In this document: positions 55,583 to 64,000 of the stretch, one piece after another
Layout of the letters: every line of letters starts with the position of its first letter
Position numbering within the stretch: position 1 is the first letter of the stretch
Source of the DNA: Thalassospira sp.
GTDB taxonomy: Bacteria > Pseudomonadota > Alphaproteobacteria > Rhodospirillales > Thalassospiraceae
Direction: 5' to 3'
Assembly: GCF_030690045.1 (NCBI RefSeq)
Contig: NZ_JAUYHK010000021.1
Coordinates: 124,001 to 188,000, forward strand
Length of the DNA: 64,000 bases
The notes under the pieces: model-generated
What the model was told of the DNA's origin: nothing
The model's database searches: none
The model's input: only the letters and a program-made list of their open reading frames with translations
Program-made: the position numbers and the translations under genes

Positions 55583-56520
55583 CACCGATCCTCCTCATTG
55601 CCACGGGTCATCGGTTGGTTCCCCCGCAGCCTGATTAAATGTTCGACAATTCCAAGACCAGTGACCGCAACAAACGACCAACTGGACAGAACCGCGACGA
55701 TATAGAATACCGTCAGTACCATATTCTTTTGCGGCCATCGGGCTGCCTGCCCATGCACCAGCGCCAGTCCCTGCAACAGGAAAGGCGCTGCCAGAACCAC
55801 CGCGACGTTACGTGCCATATATGCCAGATTGCCGTCGGTAAACGCGATCGACGCCCCGGCAAGGGCAAACGCAAACATTGACCATCCGGGCAAGGCCATC
55901 GACGCCAGTTCTGGCGTCGGACGCAGGTTTTTGCCTGCGCGGACCAAAATTGCCTGGGCGATTATGGCATTGACCAGCAACATCAGAAGCCAGGACAAAG
56001 CCGCAACCGCCGGGAAGTACAACTGGAACGTGGCGATAACATTTTCGACATCAGAGGTCATCGGGACCCCCATTTCCGAATACATCGCGCCCAGGAATTG
56101 TTTGATGAATTCCTGTATGTCCAGACCTTCCGCCGATGCCCCGCCCAAAATGATCACCATCATCAGGGCAACAACAACAGCCATGGTGCCAACCACGATT
56201 CCCGGCTGAACATAATCCGGTTGCCCGGCTGCATTCATTCGGGTGACCAGCACCATGCGGGTCAATAACATCGCCGGTCCGGCAAACACGATCAGATAGA
56301 CCGTGAACGGCAGCAATCCCCCAAGTAGCATCAGGGCACTGCATGCGGCGGTTGCCGCAACCAGCAGGCTTTTGGGACCGCGCCACAACCCCAGAAGGAG
56401 AAGTGGCAAGTGCCCGAAATACGAGAGCAGCAACGCCAGCGGATGGCCGGTCAATACAAGGAAAAACAGCAGCGCACTGCCCAGTCCGGCCCCGATTGAC
56501 GTTAGGATATCACGTGACAT
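55582..56520 (-). CDS. DUF2232 integral membrane protein
   Basis: 312 residues with eight or so hydrophobic segments. DUF2232 proteins are regularly encoded between rpsR and rplI in alphaproteobacteria and resemble ECF-type S components or YybS in Firmicutes. Function unknown. Translationally coupled to rplI. Confidence 0.88.
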   Translation of the reverse strand: MSRDILTSIGAGLGSALLFFLVLTGHPLALLLSYFGHLPLLLLGLWRGPKSLLVAATAACSALMLLGGLLPFTVYLIVFAGPAMLLTRMVLVTRMNAAGQPDYVQPGIVVGTMAVVVALMMVIILGGASAEGLDIQEFIKQFLGAMYSEMGVPMTSDVENVIATFQLYFPAVAALSWLLMLLVNAIIAQAILVRAGKNLRPTPELASMALPGWSMFAFALAGASIAFTDGNLAYMARNVAVVLAAPFLLQGLALVHGQAARWPQKNMVLTVFYIVAVLSSWSFVAVTGLGIVEHLIRLRGNQPMTRGNEEDR

Positions 56521-56566
56521 GCACTACTCCAGGCCCGAGACCGCAACGGGTCTCTTGCCGACTGCC

Positions 56567-56800
56567 TCAGATCTGATCAGAGTAAGGCAGCAGCGCCAGA
56601 AAGCGGGCGCGTTTAATCGCTTTTGCGAGTTCACGCTGCTTTTTGGCCGAAACCGCAGTGATACGGCTCGGAACAATTTTACCGCGTTCGGAAACAAACC
56701 GCAGAAGCAGTTTGACATCTTTATAGTCGATTTTCGGCGCATCGCTGCCATCAAACGGGCAGCTTTTACGGCGACGGAAAAACAGACGACGTCCAGCCAT
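56567..56800 (-). CDS. rpsR: 30S ribosomal protein S18
   Basis: 77 residues with the family core [20 protein letters not shown] and the basic end [13 protein letters not shown]. Follows rpsF after 23 bp. Confidence 0.97.
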   Translation of the reverse strand: MAGRRLFFRRRKSCPFDGSDAPKIDYKDVKLLLRFVSERGKIVPSRITAVSAKKQRELAKAIKRARFLALLPYSDQI

Positions 56801-56823
56801 AATATAGTCTCCTCTTTACCGGA

Positions 56824-57198
56824 TCAATTCGGACGCGGACCGCGCGGGCCACGGGGGCCACGGCTGCCACGTTCATCGCGGTTGCGCAGAATGGCGGACT
56901 GCTCTTCTTCGAACGCGTCAACCTTGACGGTCATTTCGCGCAGAACGTCTTCGTTCAGGCGCATCTGACGCTCATATTCCGCAATCGCATCCTTGTCGGC
57001 GTCGATCTGGAAGAGAGTATAATGACCCTTGCGGTTTTTGTTGACCCGGTAAGCCAGTGCGCGCAAACCCCAATATTCGGTTTTGGCAACAGTGGCACCC
57101 AGTTCGGTAATAACCTGGACCATCTTTTCGTTCAGGGCTTCGACCTGTGCGGTCGAGAAGTCCTGACGTGCGATATACACGCTTTCGTACTTGCTCAT
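56824..57198 (-). CDS. rpsF: 30S ribosomal protein S6
   Basis: 124 residues from the ATG at 57198 (TAGGAG upstream): MSKYESVYIARQDFS, GLRALAYRVNKNRKGHYTLF. Ends in an Arg/Gly-rich tail. First gene of the rpsF-rpsR-DUF2232-rplI operon with a structured leader. Confidence 0.97.
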   Translation of the reverse strand: MSKYESVYIARQDFSTAQVEALNEKMVQVITELGATVAKTEYWGLRALAYRVNKNRKGHYTLFQIDADKDAIAEYERQMRLNEDVLREMTVKVDAFEEEQSAILRNRDERGSRGPRGPRGPRPN

Positions 57199-57212
57199 AA
57201 TTCTCCTAATCA

Positions 57213-57283
57213 CTCCTTGTGGCTTATCTCTTCCGGCATGACCTCATGTCATGCAAGCATAGCCGGGCAACCCCGGCAAGGAG
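57213..57283 (-). promoter_or_regulatory. Structured rpsF leader, candidate S6:S18 autoregulatory RNA
   Basis: In the minus-strand mRNA, CTCCTTG (57283-57277) pairs with CAAGGAG (57219-57213), enclosing hairpins GCCGGG/CCCGGC (57262-57277) and GCATGAC/GTCATGC (57236-57254): a three-way junction 14 nt before the rpsF AUG. An S6:S18 binding motif in rpsF leaders is known; whether this is that motif needs a covariance search. Confidence 0.5.
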
Positions 57284-57445
57284 CCATGAGGCGGGCAATA
57301 TACACTTTTCCCCACCCTGCGCAACCGCAAATGCCGCGACTTTCAGGCGGGTTTTCCGGAATGCTGCATGGCACGGGTAAAACATCCTGTTTGACCGTGG
57401 CGCGATGTTTGTTAGGGTCGATCCCCCCGATGATGCCGTCCGGTC

Positions 57446-57473
57446 TTGACACAGAACGGGCGGGCGCTATCAA
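57446..57473 (+). promoter_or_regulatory. Candidate sigma-70 promoter of the fab cluster
   Basis: TTGACA (57446-57451) and TATCAA (57468-57473) with a 16-bp spacer, 73 bp before fabD. Confidence 0.5.
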
Positions 57474-57546
57474 GGGGACCTTAAAAAAGGATCGCGCCCG
57501 GCAACCGGGTGATGACTATCATGCAGACAAGGGTATTACATATATA

Positions 57547-58488
57547 ATGTCACGCGCATTCGTTTTCCCCGGACAGGGGTCGCAAGCGGTTGGGATGGGC
57601 AAGGAACTGGCGGATGCCTTTCCAGTGGCCCGCGCCGTTTTTCAGGAAGTTGACGAAGCCCTTTCGCAGAATTTAAGTCAGTTGATGTTTGACGGACCGG
57701 AAAGCGAACTGACGCTGACGGCCAATGCCCAGCCCGCCCTGATGGCCGTCAGTCTGGCCGTCACCCGCGTTCTGGAATCCGAGGGGGGCTTTGCCCTGAC
57801 CGATAAATGCGATCTGGTGGCGGGGCATTCGCTGGGCGAATATTCGGCACTGGCCGCGGCCGGAACTTTTGGCATTGCCGATGCCGCCCGCCTGTTGAAA
57901 ACTCGCGGACAGGCAATGCAGGCTGCCGTGCCAGTGGGCATTGGCGCGATGGCCGCCCTTTTGGGGCTGAGCTTTGACGAAACGGTTGCGGTGGCAGAAG
58001 CTGCCGCCCAGGGTGATGTCTGTGCGGCGGCCAATGACAATGCCGACGGGCAGGTTGTGGTCTCCGGGCACAAGGCTGCGGTGGAACGCGCGATGGAACT
58101 GGCAAAGGAAAAGGGGGCAAAGCGTGCCATCCTGTTGCCGGTATCCGCCCCGTTCCATTGTTCTTTGATGCAGCCCGCCGCCGATGCGATGGCGGTGGCC
58201 TTGTCGCAAGTGACGATGCGTAATCCGAACAAGCCGCTGGTCGCCAATGTGACGGCCCAAAAAGTTGCCGATGCCGAAGAAATTCGCGATTTGCTGATCC
58301 AGCAGGTGTGCGGCACCGTGCGCTGGCGCGAGTCTGTCCTTTATATGAAGACGCAGGGCGTCACCGATTTGGTCGAAATCGGGGCCGGTAAGGTTCTGAG
58401 CGGCATGGTGCGCCGGATTGACAAGGATATGACCGGTAGTGCCATCAATGGTCCGGCAGATATCGAAGCCTTTCTGGCCGCGCTATAA
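57547..58488 (+). CDS. fabD: Malonyl-CoA:ACP transacylase
   Basis: Loads malonyl units onto ACP. 313 residues from the ATG at 57547 (MSRAFVFPGQGSQAVGMG); earlier in-frame codons run through the rpsF promoter region and were rejected. Active Ser in GHSLGEYSALAA, Arg/His in the SAPFHCSLM region. First gene of fabD-fabG-acpP-fabF. Confidence 0.96.
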   Translation: MSRAFVFPGQGSQAVGMGKELADAFPVARAVFQEVDEALSQNLSQLMFDGPESELTLTANAQPALMAVSLAVTRVLESEGGFALTDKCDLVAGHSLGEYSALAAAGTFGIADAARLLKTRGQAMQAAVPVGIGAMAALLGLSFDETVAVAEAAAQGDVCAAANDNADGQVVVSGHKAAVERAMELAKEKGAKRAILLPVSAPFHCSLMQPAADAMAVALSQVTMRNPNKPLVANVTAQKVADAEEIRDLLIQQVCGTVRWRESVLYMKTQGVTDLVEIGAGKVLSGMVRRIDKDMTGSAINGPADIEAFLAAL

Positions 58489-58521
58489 GCGGACGACAGG
58501 GTTGATGCGAACAAGGAAAGA

Positions 58522-59268
58522 ATGAATATGTTTGATCTTGCAGGAAAAACCGCTCTGGTCACCGGTGCTACCGGAGGCATCGGCGGCGAAATCGCCAAAA
58601 TGTTAGCGCAGGCCGGTGCGCGTGTCGCCCTTTCGGGTACCCGTCAGGAACGGCTTGAAGCGATGGCGGTCGAAATTGGCGGCGATGTTGTTATTGTGCC
58701 GGGCAATCTGTCTGACCCGGCATCGGTTGATGGTCTGATCAAACAGGCCGAAGAAGCATTGGGCGGGCAGCTTGATATCCTTGTCAACAATGCCGGGATT
58801 ACCCGCGACCAGTTGGCGATGCGAATGAAAGACGAAGACTGGCAGGCGGTTCTGGATGTCAATCTGACGGCGGCATTCAAACTGGCGCGCAATTGCCTGC
58901 GCGGCATGATGAAGCGTCGTCATGGCCGTATTATCAACATTACCTCGATTGTCGGTGTGACCGGGAATCCGGGGCAGGCGAATTATGCAGCGGCCAAGGC
59001 CGGGATGATTGGCTGGTCAAAATCGCTGGCGCAGGAAGTGGCGTCGCGGGGGATTACGGTTAATTGTGTTGCCCCGGGATTCATCACAACGGCGATGACC
59101 GACGAGTTGGACGAAACGCAAAAAGAGAAGCTTTTGGGCGCTATTCCGGCAGGCCGGATGGGCGAAAGTGCCGAGATCGCAGCAGCGGTTCTGTATCTTG
59201 CCAGTGACGAGGCTGCCTATGTCACCGGTCAGACCTTGCATGTGAATGGCGGAATGGCGATGATTTAA
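58522..59268 (+). CDS. fabG: 3-oxoacyl-[ACP] reductase
   Basis: 248-residue SDR. TGATGGIGGEIA cofactor motif, NNAGITRDQL, Ser in ITSIVGVTGNPGQ and YAAAKAG with catalytic Tyr/Lys. NADPH reduction of beta-ketoacyl-ACP. The start may be this ATG or the next, 6 bp on. 33 bp after fabD. Confidence 0.95.
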   Translation: MNMFDLAGKTALVTGATGGIGGEIAKMLAQAGARVALSGTRQERLEAMAVEIGGDVVIVPGNLSDPASVDGLIKQAEEALGGQLDILVNNAGITRDQLAMRMKDEDWQAVLDVNLTAAFKLARNCLRGMMKRRHGRIINITSIVGVTGNPGQANYAAAKAGMIGWSKSLAQEVASRGITVNCVAPGFITTAMTDELDETQKEKLLGAIPAGRMGESAEIAAAVLYLASDEAAYVTGQTLHVNGGMAMI

Positions 59269-59440
59269 CCCGTTGCGGGTTTCATGCTTTTCTGTTTAAA
59301 AGGTGCCGCAATACAGAATCATGAAACGGGCGATTGACATTGCCGGTTTCCGGTTCCCGCGGGTCCCTGTCAATAGGGGGTTCTTGAGGGCACCAGATAA
59401 CGTAAAAACTGACAGAAAACCTATTGAAGGATTTTGAGCT

Positions 59441-59677
59441 ATGAGTGATGTCGCAGATCGCGTGAAGAAGATCGTTGTCGAACACCTCGGTGTTGAGGAA
59501 GACAAGGTCACCGAAAACGCCAGCTTCATCGACGATCTGGGCGCCGATAGCCTGGACACGGTCGAACTGGTTATGGCGTTTGAAGAAGAATTCGGATGCG
59601 AAATTCCTGATGATGCTGCCGAAAAGATTCTGACCGTCAAAGACGCGATTGACTTCATCGAGAAGAACAACGGCTGA
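59441..59677 (+). CDS. acpP: Acyl carrier protein
   Basis: 78 residues, acidic, with the phosphopantetheine site [12 protein letters not shown] (Ser37). GAAGGA upstream. Separated from fabG by 172 bp, suggesting its own promoter, and followed by a strong terminator-like hairpin, consistent with separate high expression. Confidence 0.97.
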   Translation: MSDVADRVKKIVVEHLGVEEDKVTENASFIDDLGADSLDTVELVMAFEEEFGCEIPDDAAEKILTVKDAIDFIEKNNG

Positions 59678-59691
59678 TTTGTCGTTTGAAT

Positions 59692-59730
59692 CGGGCGCCA
59701 GAGGCATCCTCGGGCGCCCGTTTCGTCTTT
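59692..59730 (+). terminator. Terminator/attenuator after acpP
   Basis: 8-bp stem CGGGCGCC (59692-59699) / GGCGCCCG (59713-59720) continuing inward as GAGG-CAT-CCTC, then TTTCGTCTTT. It would end most acpP transcripts just 24 bp before fabF. Confidence 0.8.
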
Positions 59731-59753
59731 GCAGTAAATAACAGGATAAAGGC

Positions 59754-61022
59754 GTGAACGGGATGAGACGCGTAGTTGTTACCGGTCTTGGTGCCGTTAC
59801 ACCGCTGGCAAGCGGTGCACAGGCGACTTGGAAAAAGCTGCTGGCAAGCCAATCCGGCATCAAAAACATTGATCATTTCGATGTGTCCGATATTCCGGCT
59901 AAAATTGCGGGCATGGTTCCCGCCGGGACGGGCGAAGGGCAATTTAACGCCGAAGACTATATTTCGATCAAAGACATGAAAAAAATGGACGATTTTATCG
60001 TCTATGGTGTTGCTGCTGCGGATCAGGCGCTGGCGGATTCCGGATGGAAACCCGAAAGCGACGAAGATCAGGAAGCAACCGGTGTTATGATCGGGTCGGG
60101 GATTGGCGGTTTGCCGCGTATTTCCGAGGCAAGCGAACTGGTCAATAATGGCAATACGCGCCGGGTCAGCCCGTTTTTCATTCCGTCTTGCCTGATTAAT
60201 CTGGTTTCAGGCCAGGTTTCGATCAAACATGGCCTTAAGGGTCCGAACCATGCGGTTGTCACCGCCTGTTCGACCGGTGCGCACGCCATTGGCGATGCGT
60301 CGCGCATGATCATGCTGGGCGATGCCGATGTCATGGTTGCCGGTGGGGCCGAAGCCGCTGTTTGCCGGATTGGCATGGCCGGTTTTGCTGCTGCACGGGC
60401 ATTGTCGACCGGATATAACGACTCCCCGACCGAGGCATCCCGCCCGTGGGACAAGGGCCGTGACGGCTTTGTCATGGGTGAAGGAGCCGGTTGTGTGGTT
60501 CTTGAAGAATATGAACATGCCAAGGCACGGGGGGCGCGTATTTACGCCGAAGTCGTTGGTTATGGCATGTCAGGTGATGCCTATCACATTACGGCACCGA
60601 CGCCCGATGGCAATGGCGGTTTCCGCGCCATGCGCAACGCATTGCGCAATGCCGGCCTGAACCCCGAAGATGTCGATTACGTCAATGCCCATGGCACATC
60701 TACGCCGTTGGGCGATGAAATCGAACTGGGTGCAGTGAAACGTCTGTTTGGCGATGCGGCCAGCAAATTGTCCATGTCGTCGACCAAATCATCGACCGGC
60801 CATCTTTTGGGGGCCGCCGGTGCGATTGAGGCGGTGTTCTCGATCATGGCGATTTATGACAATGTTGCGCCGCCGACCCTGAATTTGCGGGACCCGTCGG
60901 ATGCCTGTCTTGGTATGGATTTGGTGCCGCTCGAAGCCAAACAACGTAAAATCAATGTTGCCCTGTCGAATTCGTTCGGATTTGGCGGCACCAATGCTTC
61001 GCTGGTTTTCAAAGCCGTTTGA
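59754..61022 (+). CDS. fabF: Beta-ketoacyl-ACP synthase II
   Basis: Chain-elongating condensing enzyme. 422 residues from GTG 59754 (AGGA 7 nt upstream); the ATG at 59763, MRRVVVTGLGAV, is an equally usable start. Cys in TACSTGAHAIGDA, His in VNAHGTSTPLGD and KSSTGHLLGAAGA complete the C-H-H triad. Confidence 0.96.
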   Translation: MNGMRRVVVTGLGAVTPLASGAQATWKKLLASQSGIKNIDHFDVSDIPAKIAGMVPAGTGEGQFNAEDYISIKDMKKMDDFIVYGVAAADQALADSGWKPESDEDQEATGVMIGSGIGGLPRISEASELVNNGNTRRVSPFFIPSCLINLVSGQVSIKHGLKGPNHAVVTACSTGAHAIGDASRMIMLGDADVMVAGGAEAAVCRIGMAGFAAARALSTGYNDSPTEASRPWDKGRDGFVMGEGAGCVVLEEYEHAKARGARIYAEVVGYGMSGDAYHITAPTPDGNGGFRAMRNALRNAGLNPEDVDYVNAHGTSTPLGDEIELGAVKRLFGDAASKLSMSSTKSSTGHLLGAAGAIEAVFSIMAIYDNVAPPTLNLRDPSDACLGMDLVPLEAKQRKINVALSNSFGFGGTNASLVFKAV

Positions 61023-61045
61023 CGATGTAACCGCGGGGTAACGCC

Positions 61046-62020
61046 GTGAAGCGTTTTCTCCTTGTTATCGGATTTTTATGCCTCGCCGCCCTTCTCACCC
61101 TTGGTGGGGGGGCGGTGTATGTGCATTCGTCCTATACATCGCCCAGCCAGTTGGACAAAGACGTCAATCTGGTGGTGCCGCAAGGCACCGGGGTGCGCGG
61201 TATTGCCGATCTTTTTTTCCGGCAGAACATTGTTGAAGACCCGTTGATTTTTCTGATCGGGGTGCGGGTCACCGGTCTTGATCGTGCCTTGCGCGCCGGG
61301 GAATACCACTTTCCCGCCGGGGTCAGCCCGCGCGAGGCCGCCGAAATTCTGGCGACCGGCCAGACCGTCAAACGGTTTGTCACCATTCCCGAAGGCTTGC
61401 GGTCCGGCGAAATTATCGAACGACTGTCACAGATTGACGGGCTGGTCGGCGATGTTGAAATACTTCCGACCGATGGTAGTCTGTTGCCGGAAACCTATCA
61501 ATTTTCGCTGGGCGATTCGCGACAATCGATTGTGGATCGCATGATTGCCGCCCACGACGCCGCAATTACGGATTTGTGGCCGCGGCGCGAAGCCGGATTG
61601 CCGTTCGACACACCCGAAGAAGCGATTATTCTGGCATCGATTGTCGAACGCGAAACCGGGGTTGCCGCCGAGAGGCCACGTGTGGCCGGGGTATTTGTCA
61701 ATCGCCTGCGCATCAAAATGCGATTGCAATCCGACCCGACGGTGGCCTATGCCGTCAGCCCGGACAAACGTCTGGACCGACCCTTGTCCCGTGCTGATCT
61801 CAAATTTGACAGCCCCTATAACACCTATGTTTATGCCGGGTTACCGCCATCGCCGATCACCAATCCGGGGCGCGATGCCATTGCCGCCGTGCTGAACCCG
61901 GCCAAAACAGATGAATTTTACTTCGTCGCTGATGGTACGGGCGGTCATGCATTTGCCCGCACACTGGACGAACATAACCGCAATGTAGCGCGCTGGCGCA
62001 AATTGAACAGCGGCGACTGA
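61046..62020 (+). CDS. mltG: Endolytic murein transglycosylase MltG (YceG)
   Basis: Cleaves nascent glycan strands to terminate peptidoglycan synthesis. 324 residues from a GTG at 61046: one N-terminal membrane segment (about 5-25), LysM-like region, and catalytic domain with ILASIVERETGVAAERPRVAGVFVNRL, where Glu is catalytic. Follows fabF by 23 bp. Confidence 0.94.
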   Translation: MKRFLLVIGFLCLAALLTLGGGAVYVHSSYTSPSQLDKDVNLVVPQGTGVRGIADLFFRQNIVEDPLIFLIGVRVTGLDRALRAGEYHFPAGVSPREAAEILATGQTVKRFVTIPEGLRSGEIIERLSQIDGLVGDVEILPTDGSLLPETYQFSLGDSRQSIVDRMIAAHDAAITDLWPRREAGLPFDTPEEAIILASIVERETGVAAERPRVAGVFVNRLRIKMRLQSDPTVAYAVSPDKRLDRPLSRADLKFDSPYNTYVYAGLPPSPITNPGRDAIAAVLNPAKTDEFYFVADGTGGHAFARTLDEHNRNVARWRKLNSGD

Positions 62021-62024
62021 CGGA

Positions 62025-62816
62025 TCATTCCGGCAGAACCCGTGGTGCGCTTGCAGCCTTGCGCGGAATGCGTTTTGCCGCCCGGTCCAGAATGCTCTGC
62101 GGCAGCAATTTCAGAAATGTCGATGCTATATTCATCTGCCACGGAAAGGCGATGATGCCCTTGTTGCGGGTCAGGCCGCGATCAATGATTTTGGCGGCTT
62201 TGTCTGCCTTCATGAAAAACGGCATCGGGAAATCATTGGCATCGGTGATGCGGCTTTGGACAAAACCGGGGCAGATGACATTGACCTTGACCCCGAACGG
62301 GGCCAGCGCACCGCGCAATCCTTCGCCATAGACGCGCACGGCGGCCTTGCTGGCGCAATAGGCCGGGGCCGATGGCAGGCCGCGATAGGATGCCTGTGAC
62401 GCCATGATGGCGATTTGCCCGCGCCTGCGCAGGGTCATGCAGGCAACAGCCGGATCGATGGTATTCAGAACGCCCGCAACATTGGTGGCAAGGATATCGC
62501 GCACCTGTTCGGGGCTTTCGCCATCCTGTCCGGTTCCGGCAGAAATCCCGGCATTGGCGATGACAAGGCTGAGCGGCATGATACCGTCGCACTGGATCAC
62601 GTAATCATGCAGGGTTTCGCGCTCTGTCACATCCAGTACATCGGAAAACACATTGGCACCCTTGGCCCGGCAATCATTTTCCACCTGTTTGAGGCGCGCC
62701 AGATTGCGCCCGCTCAGAAACAGGGTGGTTCCGGCGCAGGCATAATGCCGGGCCAAAGCCGCCCCGATGCCTGAACTGGCCCCGGTGATCAGAATGGCGC
62801 TATATTGCATGGACAT
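62025..62816 (-). CDS. SDR-family oxidoreductase
   Basis: 263 residues from the ATG at 62816 (MSMQYSAILITGASSGIG; AAGGGG upstream); a longer upstream reading adds 53 residues without family resemblance. Catalytic YCASKAAVRVYGEGL. The C-terminal extension with LLPQSILDRAAKRI could associate with membrane. Convergent with mltG, 4 bp apart. Substrate unknown. Confidence 0.88.
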   Translation of the reverse strand: MSMQYSAILITGASSGIGAALARHYACAGTTLFLSGRNLARLKQVENDCRAKGANVFSDVLDVTERETLHDYVIQCDGIMPLSLVIANAGISAGTGQDGESPEQVRDILATNVAGVLNTIDPAVACMTLRRRGQIAIMASQASYRGLPSAPAYCASKAAVRVYGEGLRGALAPFGVKVNVICPGFVQSRITDANDFPMPFFMKADKAAKIIDRGLTRNKGIIAFPWQMNIASTFLKLLPQSILDRAAKRIPRKAASAPRVLPE

Positions 62817-62998
62817 TGGTGTGCGGGTCCCCTTGTTGGTCACATGGTATATCGTGGCCGGGAAAATGAAACATGAATAGGGCATCAATGTGAAAGCGCT
62901 GTGTTTTTTTGCGATGATGATGGCGGGCGCATTTTGTTGGCGGGCGGCGGTCAACCCGCTATAAACACCCGGCATTTAAAAAAGGACTGGATAATATC

Positions 62999-63883
62999 AT
63001 GACCGTTTCAAGTATGACCGGCTTTGCCCGGGCCGATGGTGCCAGAGATGGCTTTGCCTGGACCTGGGAAGTCCGCAGTGTCAATGGCAAGGGACTCGAT
63101 ATCCGGGCCAAGCTGTATGGCGGTTATGAACGGCTGGAACCCGTGGTGCGTGATGCAGTGTCGCAGCGATTTAAACGCGGCAATATCGGGTTGGCGCTGA
63201 ATGTCGTGCGGCCCGGCGAAGGTATGCGCTATCGTATTAACCGCGATTTGCTGAATGAACTGGTCTCCCTTAGCGAAACACTGGATGCCAACAGCAAGAT
63301 GGATGCGGGCACCATTGCCGATTTGCTGAATGTGCGCGGGGTGCTCGAAGCCGTCGAGGAACAGGAAGATGATGACGCCCGCGAGGCACGCGAAGCCGAC
63401 ATTCTGGCGACCCTGTCGGTCGCCCTTGATCAGATGATTGAAAGTCGCGCACAGGAAGGCGGAAAACTTGACGTGCTGTTGACCGGCCATATTGACCAGA
63501 TCGCCCAAACTGTCGCCCGTGCTGAACAGACAGAATCCGCCCGGCCCGATGCCATCCGGGCGCGGCTGCAACGTCAGGTCAGTGAATTGCTGGAAAACGG
63601 GCAATTTGATATCGAACGCCTGCATCAGGAAGCCGCCCTGTTGGCGACAAAAACCGATGTTCGCGAAGAAATCGACCGTCTGAAAGCCCATATTTCAGCG
63701 GCGCGCAGCATGATCAAACAGGGGGGGGCGATTGGCCGCAAACTCGATTTCCTGTGTCAGGAATTCAACCGCGAAGCCAATACCCTGTGTTCCAAGGCCA
63801 ATGATATTGAACTGACCAATTGCGGCATGGAATTAAAGGTCAGCATCGATCAGTTGCGCGAACAGGTGCAAAATGTTGAATAA
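62999..63883 (+). CDS. yicC: YicC-family endoribonuclease
   Basis: 294 residues with the family start MTVSSMTGFARADG and the conserved C-terminal block KLDFLCQEFNREANTLCSKA. YicC cleaves small RNAs in E. coli. Usually next to gmk, as here (19 bp). Confidence 0.93.
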   Translation: MTVSSMTGFARADGARDGFAWTWEVRSVNGKGLDIRAKLYGGYERLEPVVRDAVSQRFKRGNIGLALNVVRPGEGMRYRINRDLLNELVSLSETLDANSKMDAGTIADLLNVRGVLEAVEEQEDDDAREAREADILATLSVALDQMIESRAQEGGKLDVLLTGHIDQIAQTVARAEQTESARPDAIRARLQRQVSELLENGQFDIERLHQEAALLATKTDVREEIDRLKAHISAARSMIKQGGAIGRKLDFLCQEFNREANTLCSKANDIELTNCGMELKVSIDQLREQVQNVE

Positions 63884-63902
63884 CGCCGCCGAAGGAAATG
63901 TA

Positions 63903-64000
63903 ATGATCGACGAAACCGCAAAGCGTCGCGGGGTGATGCTGGTTTTTTGTGCGCCGTCCGGGGCCGGTAAAACCACAATTACCCGGCAGTTGCTGGAAAA
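63903..64000 (+). CDS. gmk: Guanylate kinase, 5' end only
   Basis: The first 32 codons are visible: P-loop CAPSGAGKTTITRQLLE, typical of Gmk (GMP to GDP). The ATG at 63903 is preceded by AAGGAAAT. The rest lies beyond the window; position after yicC supports the call. Confidence 0.88.
   Translation, partial: MIDETAKRRGVMLVFCAPSGAGKTTITRQLLE

Overview
The window is chromosomal DNA of an alphaproteobacterium, most likely a marine Rhodospirillales such as Thalassospira (inference). The grounds are moderate to high GC, alphaproteobacterial gene orders (rpsF-rpsR-DUF2232-rplI, radA-cvpA-purF-SDR, TPR-BamB-Der), a DUF2794 protein, an HrcA/CIRCE-controlled groESL and an ATP-cone-less class I ribonucleotide reductase. 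Most of it is housekeeping, with small accessory insertions. No phage, insertion sequence or CRISPR array was seen.

Layout. 1-11.6 kb: a myo-inositol island. An ABC importer is followed by iolC (fused to DUF2090), iolD, iolE, iolB and a partial mmsA/iolA, all tightly packed on the minus strand, with an RpiR-type repressor gene and a divergent Gfo/Idh/MocA dehydrogenase. Matching palindromes sit in front of both transcription units. 11.6-14.1 kb: a small accessory patch (methyltransferase, SDR, NTF2-like protein, HxlR regulator) next to tRNA-Val(CAC). 14.2-18.4 kb: gph, and glmU-glmS for UDP-GlcNAc synthesis. 18.4-25.8 kb: a MarR/tautomerase pair sharing a duplicated operator, a GNAT protein, three aerobic cobalamin genes (cobF, cobH, cobK), an unknown lipoprotein, and an ArsR-controlled flavoprotein with a Cys-rich tail. 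25.9-31.2 kb: groES-groEL, a YqjM-like ene-reductase, a small heat-shock protein and a cysteine-synthase-fold enzyme.

31.3-33.1 kb holds a lone FliN-like protein, a hypothetical protein and a gene whose product carries the motifs of a pertussis-toxin-type ADP-ribosyltransferase. 33.5-36.5 kb: nrdA-nrdB. 36.5-39.3 kb: Sel1 protein, DUF2794, lipoprotein, monooxygenase-LysE pair. 39.6-46 kb: TPR protein, BamB-like protein, Der, cytochrome c, aldo/keto reductase with a divergent LysR. 46-57.2 kb (all minus): SDR, purF, cvpA, radA, mlaF, mlaE, alr, dnaB, rplI, DUF2232, rpsR, rpsF. 57.5-64 kb: fabD-fabG-acpP-fabF-mltG, a minus-strand SDR, yicC and the start of gmk.

The best leads for something undescribed are the orphan ADP-ribosyltransferase-like gene (32307-33071), the arsR/Cys-tailed flavoprotein pair (23891-25735), the lipoprotein with an HSCGCYH motif (22308-23807), and several structured or repeated non-coding elements: the rpsF leader, the hairpin abutting purF, four phased TAACA repeats before glmU, and the repeat pair bounding the patch beside tRNA-Val. 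I did not find a clear multi-gene novel system. Many start codons were reassigned from ribosome-binding sites, and several are GTG or TTG.
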